64,000 bases of DNA from the NCBI GenBank assembly GCA_038496445.1, contig JALMLS010000123.1, forward strand, positions 1 to 64,000, read 5' to 3'. The translations under genes were made by a program, and so were the position numbers. The notes below the pieces were generated by a model. The model saw nothing but the letters and a program-made list of their open reading frames with translations. It made no database searches and was not told the origin of the DNA. The DNA is from Trichosphaerium sp. ATCC 40318 (taxonomy: Eukaryota; Discosea; Flabellinia; Trichosidae). Positions 47,864-60,800 of this stretch are shown here, one piece after another (position 1 is the first letter of the stretch; each line of letters begins with the position of its first letter).

Positions 47864-50800
47864 ATGTCACAAAAGTCTGCGAAGAGACAGGCAAGACCAA
47901 CGCGTAAAGTTGTCCCTGTAAGAAAAAAGCCGCAGTTTTCGTTTCAAACAGTGAGGGTGCGTGTAAATATATTTGGTGGTGATGTTAATAGCGTAACAGC
48001 CCGGAGTTGACTTCTCAAACAAAAATGCACATCGCGTGAGTCTATCGGCGCCAGGGATGCCTTCAGACAAAAATGAAAAGCGTTCTAAAAAAATAGCGCA
48101 AAGGCGTTTAAAAACAAAGGTAAGTATGCCTAGGCCCCTTTATAGTGATAAACACCCTAATAGAAAGAGCTACGGCACCAAAAGAAGAATGAATCAAAAG
48201 AACAACAGGTTGTACTGACAGTTGAAGAACTGGGCACACTAGCTAACACATACCATCTTATCAATATGGCTAAAATAGGCGAAGAGGTGCGAGCAGGTTA
48301 GCTTTAACGGCTTTGTTGTCCTTATCGCTTAATAGGACATTTGGAATGGTAGTCCAGATGCCATGTCTATAATACGTCATTTTGGAACAGAACTCAGCGT
48401 TATACGTACAAATTACGCCTAGTCTTAAAACTTCTGACACTTTAATAGCACGTTATCCAAGTCCAGCAGTTATAAATTTTTACTTTCCTCATTCTCCCCT
48501 TTTTAAAGTAAGCGTAGCAACTTACCAACATGACAACGCCTAATAAGTATTGCAGGACGCTCCAGATTTCACTAAAGCGTATCGATTGCCTAAGGACATG
48601 CGTATAGGCAGTGTACGTTTGTGTTTTTATCACATAAATGATGTTAATTGTAACCTTAGATATTGACTATGCTTGGAAAGAAGTTTGGATTCAAATCATC
48701 AATGTATGGTCTCAAGACTAGATGTAATTATGACATGGATGTCAACAGCACTTTGGCAGAGTTTGGGGTTGGTATGACGCTCATAGAAGTGGTTAGTTCC
48801 TTTTAACCAAGGATTTAGGTAGTCTATTGCAAATATGGCAGTTATATGTGTACAAAAGGCTTAGAAAATTGGTGTCAGCGAGAACAACAAAAAAACTTGA
48901 GAAAGAAGCAGCTCAAAAGGAGAAGGAAGCAGCTCAATTAACAGACTCTGATTCAGTAGCATCTCGTCGCTCTTCATCAGCCACTGGTGATCCTCCTTTA
49001 TCTGACTCGACGTCACGACGCTCTATTTCAAGTGGTGACTTTACATACTCTTCAGAGAGTGGATCGTCTAGGAGGTCTTCTTCAGCAAAAGAGAAGGAAG
49101 GAACTAGAGGTAAATCCATTCATGGTTTTTTTTTCTGACTTGTTGTTAAGGTAGTCGCTCAGACTCGTTTAAGAAAGGCAAGAAAAAGGGCGATATAGAT
49201 CAAATACAAGGAAGTGATGCTAAAGGAAAAGAATTGAAGCGTAAAACGAGGAAAAGCATTAGCTCACGTAAAAAACCATCATCCGACACAAAACGCTCCA
49301 AAGCTGAGAAACGACGAACAGATAAATCTCAGTCTGCTAGAGGTGATAAAGGAACTGGTATAGATGATAGTGCTAAGAAGCAAAAGAGTAAGGATGATGT
49401 CAAAAAGAAGAAGGACAAAGTACGTTTTACCTAACTACAAGACAAACAACTAATGACACTTGCATCAGAAAAAAAAGGGAAAAAATAGCAGTGTTCAAAT
49501 AGACCCACAATATCCTGTGCTATTTATTCTTGACTCCAATTTTAAAGCTCGTTCTAGACGTGCTATGGTCAGACCACAAACAACGTTATTAAAGGTGAAC
49601 ATATCACAGTTTTACTCAGTCATTCTTATATCTTCAGGTTCTTGAATCTTTATGTAGCCTTGATGAAAATGATGCTGCGAACTTTAGGCTATATCGTGTA
49701 TTTGATAAGGATACATTGACATCCGTTGAAGTGACACAAACATTTAGCAACTTGGGGCTAGGTGACTCCTTTAAAGCAATGTACGATTATCTTGTTTGTT
49801 ACTACGATACTGATGATGCTTTTAAAGGCACTTTGCTGTTGCTGCTAAACCAATAGCAGTAGATTATAAATCATTGCGAATGAAGGCTAGTAAGTCTGCT
49901 GCAGCGTTACTGAAAACGCCAGATAAGACAATCAAGAAAGCAGATTTATCTAAATATGCTTCGTTTAGAAATAGCCATGGTATTGTTTTGGTGATTGAAT
50001 AGTTTTTACATTCTTATATGCATTTAGGTGTTGTGGTATTGCCTAAGGCATCAACAGAATCTGAAACATCCGAATCAACCCAAGAAGGGAGTACGGATAC
50101 AACTACTAAAGATTCAGAAGTACAAGATGTTAAAACAAAGTCAGAAGATGTTAGTCCACCTCCTCAGTTACCTGCTCCTCCATCAGCGCGGGGTACATTG
50201 CGTGGTAAAGAATCGCTTGCAAAATATACACAAATAGAGAAGTCTGTAGAAGATACAGCTCCTAAAGTAGACCCACCAATGACTGAGTCTAATGAGTCAC
50301 CAAAAGAGTCATTGAATGATAAGAATGAGAAAGAAGGTGGTACACCTTGTATGATCCCTAGCCCTTCCAATGTTTCAGTTGGACCAGGGCCTATTCGCTC
50401 TCCTAGCGGTATGGATCCTCCTGCTGATGATCCACCTAAGCCAAAAGTCACTGACGAAGCACCTGCTATAACTACAACTGCTGCTACTTCATCTGCTAAT
50501 GACGTTAAACTGCGCGAACTTACAAATGAGATTAACAAATTACGTGTAAGTGTGATTTTAGTTCTAGTAAGCTAGTATATGTAAGCTAATTGGATTTCTT
50601 AGATGGATTTGGACGAAGAGAGAAGCGAAAAGCAGCAAATACTTGCACAGCTTGAAGAACTTCATGAACATACTACAAAACGTGAGGAACACTTCTCAAA
50701 GAATGTTGCTGATTTGAAAGAACAGTAAGTAGACAAATTTCTACTTTAGATTCAGACTTGACTGAACTGTTTAGATTGTCTAATGTTGAACCTACTGAGG

Positions 50801-52230
50801 ATCCTGCTCCTGAGAATACCGTTATTAGTGAAGATTCAAGTGATACTAAAGAAGTTGATGTGCAATCAAAAGATGGCAATGCAGAAGAGCTGGTTCGTCT
50901 GCGTGAAGTAGTTAATGCGTCCGAGGATGCTATGGTTCAAATGATGGCTGATAATCAAGAATTACAAGAAGAACTTGAAGTATGCCTTTTCTTTCTCAAA
51001 TTGAAGTACAGTATTGCTTACTTTTTGTAGCTTAGACGTGCAGCAGAAGATGAAAATAATAATATCATTGACGGTCTTAAGAGTGAGCTTGCTGAAGTTG
51101 AAGTATGTCCATATTTGTACATTGTTTTACTTACAAATGCTTTGAAGGAAACTCTTGATACAAAGGTTGAAGAGTTTGAAAGTATTGTATTGTATATGTA
51201 TGCTCAACGAGAAGAAATGCAAGCTAAAATAGCTACATTGAGTTCTGCACCACATACTCAACGTACTGTGGGGAGTACTGAAGGTTCTGGATCTCATAGA
51301 GACCCTACTCAGTCTGGAAAGGGTGTAAACTCTACCAGTGGCACTGAAGGAGAGCCTAAAGATGCTAGCGACGTTGTAGCTGATAAAGAAGACACTAAGT
51401 CTTCATTACCTGAAGAAAAGGTTGCAGCGACATCAAGTGACAGTGTTCCTGAGGAACCTGTGGCACTTGATACAAACGGCACTGAAACTAAAGGTGCTGA
51501 AGAAGCTAAAGTTTCTGAGGCTCACATTGAAGAACTTAATGCTTTAAAAGCATTGCTAGAGCAACGAGAGAAAGAACTTAAACGAGCAACACAAGTACTT
51601 GATGGTACGCCTTTGTTTTGGTCAGCTGAGGTGATTTTATTAACGTGTGCTAGAAAATGGATTATCTGTTGGATTGTATTACAGCGACAACGATGTACGG
51701 GTGGCTTTTTTCTTAACTTTTTTTGACTTTTCTCAGGAGCCGCTTCAAGTGGTTGATGCTCCACCACCTCCTCCTATGATGCCGGTAGCTCCTGCTATGC
51801 CTGCTATACCTACATCAGCTTTAAAGCTAGGAGCGACACAACTAAGATCAGATGGTAGTTTGTCTAGTGTGGATGACAATGGTAATGATGTCGAAGAATC
51901 AGAAGATTTTAGGTAAGAGCCTTTCAACTATTTTAACTTTTGGTGCTAATACTGTTGTTTAGGTCTAATCTTCAATCGCTCATTGCTGGTATCCAACTAA
52001 AACATGCTAATGATCGCGTATTGGCGCCTAAACGAGAAGAAAACTTAGATATTGCTGATGCTTTGACTTCTGCTCTTCAGAGACGTTTCAAAGCTATGAA
52101 TATTGGTGATATTGAAGAATTGGATGATTTAACTGATGACGAATCTTCTTCTGATGAAGACTACTTTGAAGATGATTCTGAAGAATCTGATGATGAGAAT
52201 ATTTTTGTGGAACAATTTTTGAGTTTCTAA
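47864..52230 (+). CDS. Cordon-bleu-like protein: tandem UBL/RBD, coiled coil, WH2
   Basis: ATG 47864 (MSQKSAKRQARPTRKVVPVR) starts a basic tail. Exons splice in phase to DIWNGSPDAMSIIRHFGTEL, then a ubiquitin-like domain (KAYRLPKDMRIGSIL...LGKKFGFKSSMYGLK, NSTLAEFGVGMTLIEV). After a Ser/Lys-rich linker a second such domain reads VLFILDSNFKARSRRAM, TLLKVLESLCSLDENDAANF, SNLGLGDSF. Then come a long acidic and Pro-rich region, coiled coils (LRELTNEINKLRMDLDEERS, ELQEELELRRAAEDENNN), a PPPPPMMP stretch and a WH2-like motif (FRSNLQSLIAGIQLKHAND). An acidic tail (DDESSSDEDYFEDDSEESDD) ends at 52230. WH2 binds monomeric actin; PPPPP recruits profilin. The whole resembles animal cordon-bleu, an actin nucleator, though it has one WH2 where animal COBL has three. 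Confidence 0.7.
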
Positions 52231-52831
52231 GAAGTGAGGATAGTAAACGAAAGCTCTCAACTTAATTTAATGTTGTCAGTGTAAGTGTAAAATAAAAAAA
52301 TTCACGCTGTGATAAAATCTCGTTTCCCTTGACACCTACTCATTCAACTAGCAAATATTACTTCTAACTAGCCATGTAAGAAGTTGTAGCTAATACTATA
52401 GTCATGTACTTTTATTTGTTAAATAAGTCCGAGCGGAGCTGTACTTTATTTTTCACTAAAATTTTTACGGCATTTGGGAATATTATGATAAGGTATTGGA
52501 ACTAAAGCGGTGACGAAATGGCGCCCTAAACGCTTCTGTTAGCAACCTAGCCTATTACAGAGTCTCAGTTTGGTCTTTGCTTTGATGTATCTGTGGAAGA
52601 AATATTTCCCCGAGAGATGGTCACCTTCCTTAAGCCACCTCACCTACAATGTCCCTGTTCCGAAAAAAAGAAAATAAATACAATGTTTTAAATTCACATG
52701 CTCACCAGAAGTAATACTCACAACGCTCTCTGAAAACGCGGCACAAAGATATAGAGACAATATGATGCCTATAAAAGAAAAAAAAACTGTTTAAGGCGTT
52801 CCAAGGCTAAGGACTGTAGCCACTTCTCACC
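52231..52831. other. Intergenic, no gene seen
   Basis: About 600 bases between the cordon-bleu-like stop and the C-type-lectin start. AT-rich, with stops in all frames. I see no tRNA, snRNA or repeat. Confidence 0.5.
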
Positions 52832-54274
52832 ATGAGTGTCTTGGCAACGACTCTGTCAAAGCGCTGTATCCTCATAACACTTTTCACATTATTTGTCCCA
52901 TATCATTGTGTCAACTATGCAGACGCAAAAGAAGCGTGCGAAACTATGTGCGCGTATCACGTGATTGAATAAGTATTAACTTTAATTTATGTCAGGGGCC
53001 AAATCATTGTTAGAACCTCAAACGTGGTTAGTTTCAACCTGTTTAAAGAGCAAGTAAATAAAACTGCTACGAGAATATGGCTTGGCGCTGAACGTATTGG
53101 AGGACCCGACTACCCAGAAATGTCATGTGCGAGCTGTTTTGGTGAAGGCGACTGTGATTTATGTCGTGAAGCTTTCTCTTATATAGTTTGGCTACCAGAT
53201 AATGTACCAATGCTATCAACCGATTTATTTATAAATGGTGCTCAAGGAAACCTGTCATTGTTTCTTTCAAAGTATTTTACTGGAACTGGCCCTAGCTTTT
53301 CTCATGAGGGCAAAGAAGAGAGGTGCATTCAAATGAACGAAAGGGGTATGAGTATACTACTTCATTTTTTTCTTACCTTAGTTTCACAAGGACTAAATGA
53401 TGTATTCTGTGGCAACTCGATAGGAGTGGAATGTGAGGATTATGAGCCAATCCCAACTCAAGCTCCAACAGGCCCGCCCACGAATCCGCCTACAGAGGGA
53501 CCTACAAAAGCCCCTTCCGAGGCACCTACGGCCGCTCCAACAAGTGCGCCCACAAATCCGCCTACTGCGGGACCTACAAATGCCCCTTCCACCCCGCCCA
53601 CCGACGAACCTGTAGCAATTAATAGCACAATAGAGTTGAGTGGCATTGTATCGGTTATAGGAAAAGTGTTAGAGATAAACGGTGCGTGATTTTTATGCTT
53701 TGTATTTCAAATTTGAATTCGTTTCTTAGTATTGTAGGAAACTTAGTGCTTACGGAAAACACAATCTTATCAGTTAATTCAAACTCATCAATTTCCGTCC
53801 TTGGATGCCCAGTTTTCAATAAAGATACGGTGATAGATGTTACAGAAGTTAATGTGAGTATTAAATCAAACGCGTATTACAACACAAAGCTTATAATTTT
53901 ATAAGCAAACAACTGAAATTGAATTGATTACATTTTCTGTAAGTTGCTTGATTAACTTACAAAACGTCACAATTTCAGATCCAAACGCTTGCTTCAGCTC
54001 ACGTACGTAGAAGTTTTTACATGCGTACCACGTCTAACACTTAAATTGAGGTGTTCCTGGAAAGTTATTAATACTGTTTGGAGAACCATGTTTGTTTAAA
54101 GAGACTGATGACAATACTTTGATAATTATAGGTGTAATACTCGGGTGTGTATTTATCTTGGGGGTTGTCTCGTTACTTGCAATACTGGCAGTACCATCAT
54201 GGCGTAACGCTGTTTGTCCTTACCATTGCATAACGATATTCGAAAACAAATCTGACCTTGAGCTTTCAGAATAG
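52832..54274 (+). CDS. C-type-lectin-like type I membrane protein with PT stalk
   Basis: ATG 52832 gives a signal peptide (MSVLATTLSKRCILITLFTLFVPYHC). The next about 140 residues follow the CTLD plan: IIVRTSNVVSFNLFKEQV, TRIWLGAERIGG, SYIVWLPDNVP, KEERCIQMNER and, after an intron, GLNDVFCGNSIGVECE. In the last, the conserved Cys and a WND-like LND site are visible; Trp is replaced by Leu. A PT-rich stalk (PTQAPTGPPTNPPTEGPTKA and on) leads to a GNLVLTENTILSV beta module and GCPVF. A transmembrane helix (TLIIIGVILGCVFILGVV) and a short tail end at 54274. It is probably a glycan- or prey-binding surface protein. Stalk, GNLV module and TM match the gene at 12.3-15.4 kb. Confidence 0.75.
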
Positions 54275-54275
54275 A

Positions 54276-54290
54276 CACGTGACACGTGAC
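54276..54290. promoter_or_regulatory. Double CACGTGAC site
   Basis: Two CACGTGAC words overlap by one base just after the C-type-lectin stop and 69 bases before the next start at 54359. This is a candidate E-box/CLEAR-like binding site. Evidence is the motif and its repetition only. Confidence 0.3.
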
Positions 54291-54358
54291 TTTTACAGGA
54301 ACACTTTCTTTACTTTGCAACATATTTGATTTGTGTTTGATTCAGCAGACTTGCAGCA

Positions 54359-54804
54359 ATGGGCACTTGTATATTTACTGTACTGCTTTTCATAAAAAAT
54401 ATATGTAATTAGAGCCTGTACCTAACTCTGAGTGCGCGCGTGAGCTGTGCTCCCATAGGTTCAGTCTGTAAGGTACGTCGTAGATATAGGTTAAAAGAAT
54501 ACTACAGATTTCTTTACGATTATGCGCTACCCATAAACTCTGCGCATTGTCTACCAGCTGGCCTACTTGAGTTGTTGGGAGCTGTGCACGTGGCCATTAA
54601 TGACCGAACCTATGTGAGTACAGTTTTCTAGCGCACAAAGAGTTAGGTATTTCCATGAATGACGAACTGTGTCAAATTACAGTGTTTATTATTTTTGTTT
54701 TTCGTAAGTACACAACTTTGACAACAAACAAAGGTGTCAAAATTGTTGGTGGGCTGCCAGAACATGAATTAAAAAAGTTTCATGATTTGCTTATTGGCTT
54801 TTAA
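54359..54804 (+). CDS. Small hypothetical protein, overlaps myosin stop
   Basis: ATG 54359 reads MGTCIFT, then a GTACTG...TTAG intron joins in phase to SLYLTLSARVSCAPIGSVCK and YRLKEYYRFLYDYALPINSA, HCLPAGLLELLGAVHVAIND. A GTGAGT intron follows RTY, and the last exon (LTTNKGVKIVGGLPEHELKK) ends at TAA 54802-54804. That stop overlaps the myosin stop on the other strand. I do not recognise the family. Its reality rests on two in-phase introns and a conserved-looking composition. Confidence 0.45.
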
Positions 54805-57800
54805 CCCCAGAACGTTGAACGCTTCTTCTTAACAGCTCTGCTTGATTTAGAGCGCGGTACAGATTTACCCTTGCTTAAACTTGGACTACGACGTGATCTA
54901 CGCATGTAAGTGGCTATTGCTTTAGCAATACGTGGTCGTGGGTTTTCTTTATCCTTTGCAAGATCTAGAGGATACACAGGTACTTTTCCCGCCTAAAAAT
55001 GCGAATAGTTAGTACACATTAAAACTACATGCTCGATGAAATATGTTAAAAAACCAAAACCGTAGGGTAAAAGTGAGAAAAAAGAAGGATTTTTTGTCAA
55101 GTAAGTTTTTTTTGGTGTTTGTTTCTTGAAGACAAATAGGGCTTGCGTCGATCTTTTGTCTGTTTGTTTTTTTTGAAAGTATCATTTTATAAGTTCTTCG
55201 TTATTGACTTGTTTTGTTACCTGTATGACATCAACTTGTTGTCCAATAAGAACATTTACAATCTCAATAGAACCGCCTAAAACGGCCCAATGTAATGGAG
55301 TCCACTCCAAGCGACCATCAATCCTGTTTATATCCGCACCAGCTTCAATTAACAATTTAACAACATGGAAATTACCAATTAGACAAGCAGCATGAATAGG
55401 AGGAAACTCATTATCATCGACGTCACCCTATGAGAAAAGTCAGAGTCAATAAAAGTATTATCTGACGTTTTTTTCTTCTTGGCCTTTTTAGGAGGGTCGT
55501 GCTCCATTAAATGGAGTCTATCAAATAAAAACGTACTCTTTCTACATCAACACCATGGTCAATAAGACATTGTACCATTGCTACAGAGTCTTGTTTCTCT
55601 AACTGTTCAATAGCAATCAACAAAGGTGTTTGACCCAAAATATCAGTTGTTCGAAGTTTTGCGCCATGTTTTATCATTATACGAACTGCGTCGGTGCTAA
55701 AGGTAAGAAAATAAGTTAGCACACTAAAAGAGATAAATGATATGGTAGGTACCTTCCCCACAAGACAGCGAAATGAAGAGGTGGAATAGCAAAGGCAGTT
55801 GTGTTTAAGTTTTCTTTGTTGTTTGACAACATCTTTTCAAGAGCTAGTGGGTTGCTATCTTTTAATGTTGACCAAAACTGTCTGTCTTCATCAGTTACAA
55901 CAATAACTTGTTGTGTTTTATATCTATAATCTGCAGACTTTCTACGTTCTCTACCTTCAGTCTGAACACTTAAGTGTTCAAGTTTCTTAAGTTGTCTATT
56001 CTCGTTTGCTAGCTCCAAGTTCTTTGCTTCGAGGTCTTTGTACTTTAACAGCGCTTCTTGTACCAGCTCTGTTACTTGTACTTCCTCTTTACCTTCTGAA
56101 AGTAGTAGCTTGAACTTCAACTCTTCCACTAGGTCGAACGAGTCAGAGACAGAAAAAGATCAAGATTTTCATTTTTAAAGAAATGTACCTTCAAATTGTA
56201 GAGAAGAGTTTGTCTTTCTTAAACTAGCTAATTCTTTCGAATGAGCATCTGATAACTGTTGGTATCTATCTCTTAGAGTTTCTGTAAACTGTGAAATCTC
56301 TGCAGCTTTCTTTTTTACACGCATTGTGACAAGTGAATCCAACTCCTCTTGTGATATTGTAATACCATCTTTATTATTGTTATCCTCCTAAAAAACAATC
56401 AGCCAAAAAACGAAAAAACGGTCAAAGCTCCGGTATGTATATGATTAAAGTACGTACATGTGGTGCAATTAAGGTTCTTGAAATGGTTTTACCGTCCTCA
56501 GAAAACAAAGAGTCAAAAGTACCTCTTCTCTGAAAATTCTAGGGCAAGAGTAAATGTGATGATAATAGGATCTTTAACTTACCACACTTCTACCACCGCT
56601 TCTCTCATGAGGAGAGGATGGCGTTGATCGTCCTCTCTGCTGTTTAAGCTGTGATTTTGCTAACGCATGAGCACGTTTAATGCATTCTAGTTCAGCGATG
56701 ACTGTTGCTAATTGCTCATCTTTTGTTTTAATAGTGAACTCTAACAAAGCATTTCTTTCCTTTAATGATGCATTGTCGAGGTCAGGCAGTTCGCTTGTTA
56801 ATTTCTCTATCTCCTGAAGTTGTCTTTGTAGTGCCGTGTTATCCGTGGGCGCCGCTATGGTAATCGAAGGTACACTACTCTGGCTTGGTGAAGTTGAAAT
56901 TTCAGTAGAGCTCTTCAAGTCTTGTATCTAATTTTTTTTTCGTTAACTTTCTTTCAAACAGTGTTTAGTTTGTACCTTCTTTGAGAGCTCTTTGGTCTTT
57001 GCTACCTCCTTATCATATAAAGATTTAAGTTCTTTGTAATCAGTATATACATCATCAGCACTGATTGCTATAGCTGGTACAGGTGAAGCAGTAGTTTGAC
57101 TGTTTTGAAGAGATTCTTCCAAGCTTTTGATTTTATCTTCAAGAGCTTTAACAACGCCTTCATGGTTAGCAGCCTCAGCTGCCTCAATCTGCTTAGCCTT
57201 TTCAGTTTCTAGAGACTCCTCAAGTGATTTGACTTGCATCTGAAGTGATGTCACATTTGCTTCAGCTTCAGAAGACTTAGCTTCTTCTTTAGCAAGAGAT
57301 TCTCGAAGCTGATCAAGTTCAGTTTCTGTTTCATTGTTTACAGCTTCCTTAGCCTTTTCTTCTTCAAGAGATGCCTTTAATTGATTTATCGTTTCTTCTA
57401 GGCTAGATTTAAGTTCTTCAGATTCTGACTTGGTTTTCTGAAGCTCAGAAATAGTTTCTTCTTGAACAGTGTGTTTTTCTTTTAATTCTTTAATCTCATT
57501 AGTAAGCTCTAAGAACTTCTCCTCCTGTGAAGTTATTTTATCCTTTTCAGCTTGTAGTTGCTCTTCAAGTGTTAGAATAGACTGTTCGGCTTCCTTTTCT
57601 TTTGTTGTGTGGGCTTCAAGCTTTGTTTCCATGTCGTCCTTGATTGTTTTTAATTGCTCTTCAAGCGTTAGTATAGATTGCTCGGCTTCCTTTTCTTTCG
57701 TTGTGTGAGCTTCAATATTCGTTTCTAAGTCCTCCTTTACAGACTTAAGTTCTTCATTAATCTTTACTATCTCTGAACTTTTTGAAGCAATTTCTTTCTT

Positions 57801-60800
57801 GTACTCATCGACGTTTTCGTCTTGTAGTTTATCCTTTATGGCTGCATACTTAACTTGAAGCTCAGTAAGTTGAGTTTCAAATGCATCACGTTGGGCTTTT
57901 ATGTTACTAACATCACGTGCTTCCATCTTGAGCTTTCTAAGCATTTTTCTATCCAAGAGGTCAGCATCGTATCTTTGCATACAATGTACCTGGCTAGTTT
58001 CCCTCTCCACATCGTTTGAGCCCAGAGAGCTCCTCTTTGAAGAGATTTAAAGTATTTATGTCCTACTGAACCACGAATATATTTCTGTAGAACAGTGGCA
58101 TGATGCTCTAAGTAACAAGTTAATATTGTTTTCCAATCAAAAATAAAAAGCTCCAAAAAGCGTTCAACTCACCTTTCTTTTTGTGCCAGAACTGTCTTCG
58201 AGCGATTTCAGCACGCAAAGCTATTACTATGTTAGCTATACGTCATAATAAAGAATTAGCTTACCAGACTGGATAGTGACAACATCATAATGATCTGACA
58301 AGTATTTTGATCTACATAAATACATCCTTGCTACACGTTGTAATCGTGTAGCAGCACATGTTTCTCTCACTGCTTTTACGATAGCTTTTGCTTTAATCAT
58401 GCGCCAAACTAAATTGTTATTAAATACACAACATTGACAAGAAGCATTCAAAGAAAAGGCAATCAAAAAAAGAAAAAAAGGGGCACGCACATGCTTGCAT
58501 TTTGATGATTGCTTTACGCATTATAGCATACTTTTTAACAGCTTGAGATCTTTTGAAATGTTTCTGTATAGTAACAGCAGCATTGACACGTTTACGTCTT
58601 CTGAATTCCTCAAGATTTGCAAGAACGCCAACTTTTAGAAACAACTTTGTAACTCCAAATTGAATTAACTTTTCTTCAATCTTTAAATGCTCAACAAGTC
58701 TTTCTGCAGCTTTTTTATAATCCCCATTAGGCTTGAATAGTTTTTTAGCTGGTAAGAGCATATTATATCGTTCCCAAAAGTCAGAATATTTCTTTCTACT
58801 TGGAAATCCTGCTCGACAGATTCTTATTGCTTCCATAACACCTCCACACCGAAGTTGTTGTAATACCATTGACTTCCAAAACATCTCTGGGACCTTCTCC
58901 TCGTTCGGTTTTATACATCTAACATAGTGGGGTTTTGTACTACTAATTATACCCATAAGTTCAGCAAGAGACTCCTGTACAAGATTGTTAACAAATGGAC
59001 AGCTATCCGCAAATGATTTTCGACACGTGCCTTAAACTGAGTTCCAATACTAATAAAGGTTGTTCCAGAGCCTGACTGAGATTTATTTCCTCTAGGAGAT
59101 GCGGAACGTCCTCTTCGTTTTGGAGGTGCACTAAAAAATGTTAAAGGGTTTTTAAAAGTAGTTCAGAAATGTCTACCTCAGCCCACCCCTCTTTGTCTTA
59201 CGTGGAGCTCTCCCTTTTGACTTTGGAGGTTCAAAAACCTCAGCCAGAAAAGCGTTAGAGGATGCACGTATGGTATGAAGCTGTTCAACGATGACAAAAT
59301 CATTATTCTTCTCCAAGAAACCAGTTGCATTGTATTTGATTTTACCGGCATAATGTAGTATTTTAAATTCAATTTCTGATGTCTTCACAGTTTGAAAGAA
59401 TGGATTACGCCCGCTTGCGCGTACCAGCTTCCTAACATAGTGTGATTTACTCTAAAAAGAATATGTGGTAACTTACCGGCAGTATTGCTCATCAGAGCCA
59501 CCAGGAAATTGACATTCTTCATCAAGTACAGATAGAATACCATTACGCTTTTCTATTAGATCTAAGCAAGGTTGATTGTCCTTAAAATCAATATACTCCC
59601 AGCTTATTTTTTCTTTTTTGTAAGCTGCTTGTTCAAGTTTGAACACGTGCTATGATAAAAAAATTATACATCACGTGATACATAGAAAAAAAAGAAAAAA
59701 ACGTACCTGATTAAATTGTTGTTGAAGTTTTTCATTTGCCTTTTGGATAAGTTAGTTGAGTGCGAAGAAATTAGTTTGGATAAATGGTACATACGTAGTT
59801 AATACAAAATTGTTCAAAACTGTTATACTCAAACGACTCAAACCCGTAGATATCAAGTACACCAATAAATGCTTTCATTTTCTTTGTATTATCGATAGAT
59901 ACGTTAATACGATTAACAAGCCTTAATAAAAAGTTGGAATCATGCAATATGCAATCGTTTGTAGTACCATGTAAACACACGTGAATATATCAACATAGCC
60001 ATAGAATCACGAGCTTGCTCAGCTTCTACTACTTGCAATGGTACTTCATAAAACTCTGAGCTATTCTTTGAGCCTATTAAACGGTCAGCTACGCCTTAAC
60101 ACTCTTGGTAAAAAATATAATCATTGCACCTTTGACAGTAAGTTTTTTTGTCAACAAAGTTGATAAGGCTGCATCTATATTAAGACCAAGGAGATTACAC
60201 GATATGTCTAATGCTTTTACGCCCTAATACCTTAATAAGCAAAATAAGGAAGTAACAATCACGTACTTCTTCATCAACGCCAGCTTTGGTGTCTCCACCT
60301 TCTGCCTCATCTTCGATAAATGTGATATTACCCAAAAATAATACACCGATAAGAACTCTGATTATAACATTAGTTGACGTGTCAACGTAGTTTTATTGTA
60401 CCTCCAAATTAGTACTTGCTCATCTTTGCTTATACCAACAGTAGCCAAAGCTTGAAGAGTCTCTTCAAAAACCTCAGCATCATCAACGTCCTCAATTACT
60501 GGGTCTGATTGAGCTAGGTAAAAGAAATCTTCTGCCTCTAGATCTGTCAAGCCTAATTCCTCTCGGACATCATCTTCAAGCCCAGCAAGAAGCTATTCAG
60601 TAATTAGAGCGTGATGTACTAAATACAACCGTACTTGGTAGAAAATATGATAATTTCTTTCACTTTCAGATTGACGAACAAGTCTAGATTTCTCAAGGAG
60701 ATAAGTCCATATCTTAGCTCCGATAATGACACCTGCTTCATTGAATTGCACTTCAATAAATTTACCAAACCGACTCGAATTATCGTTACGCGTTGTTTTA

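Noticed and set aside
57469-57708. Plus-strand Ser/Phe-rich frame
   Set aside because: It is antisense to the myosin coiled coil.
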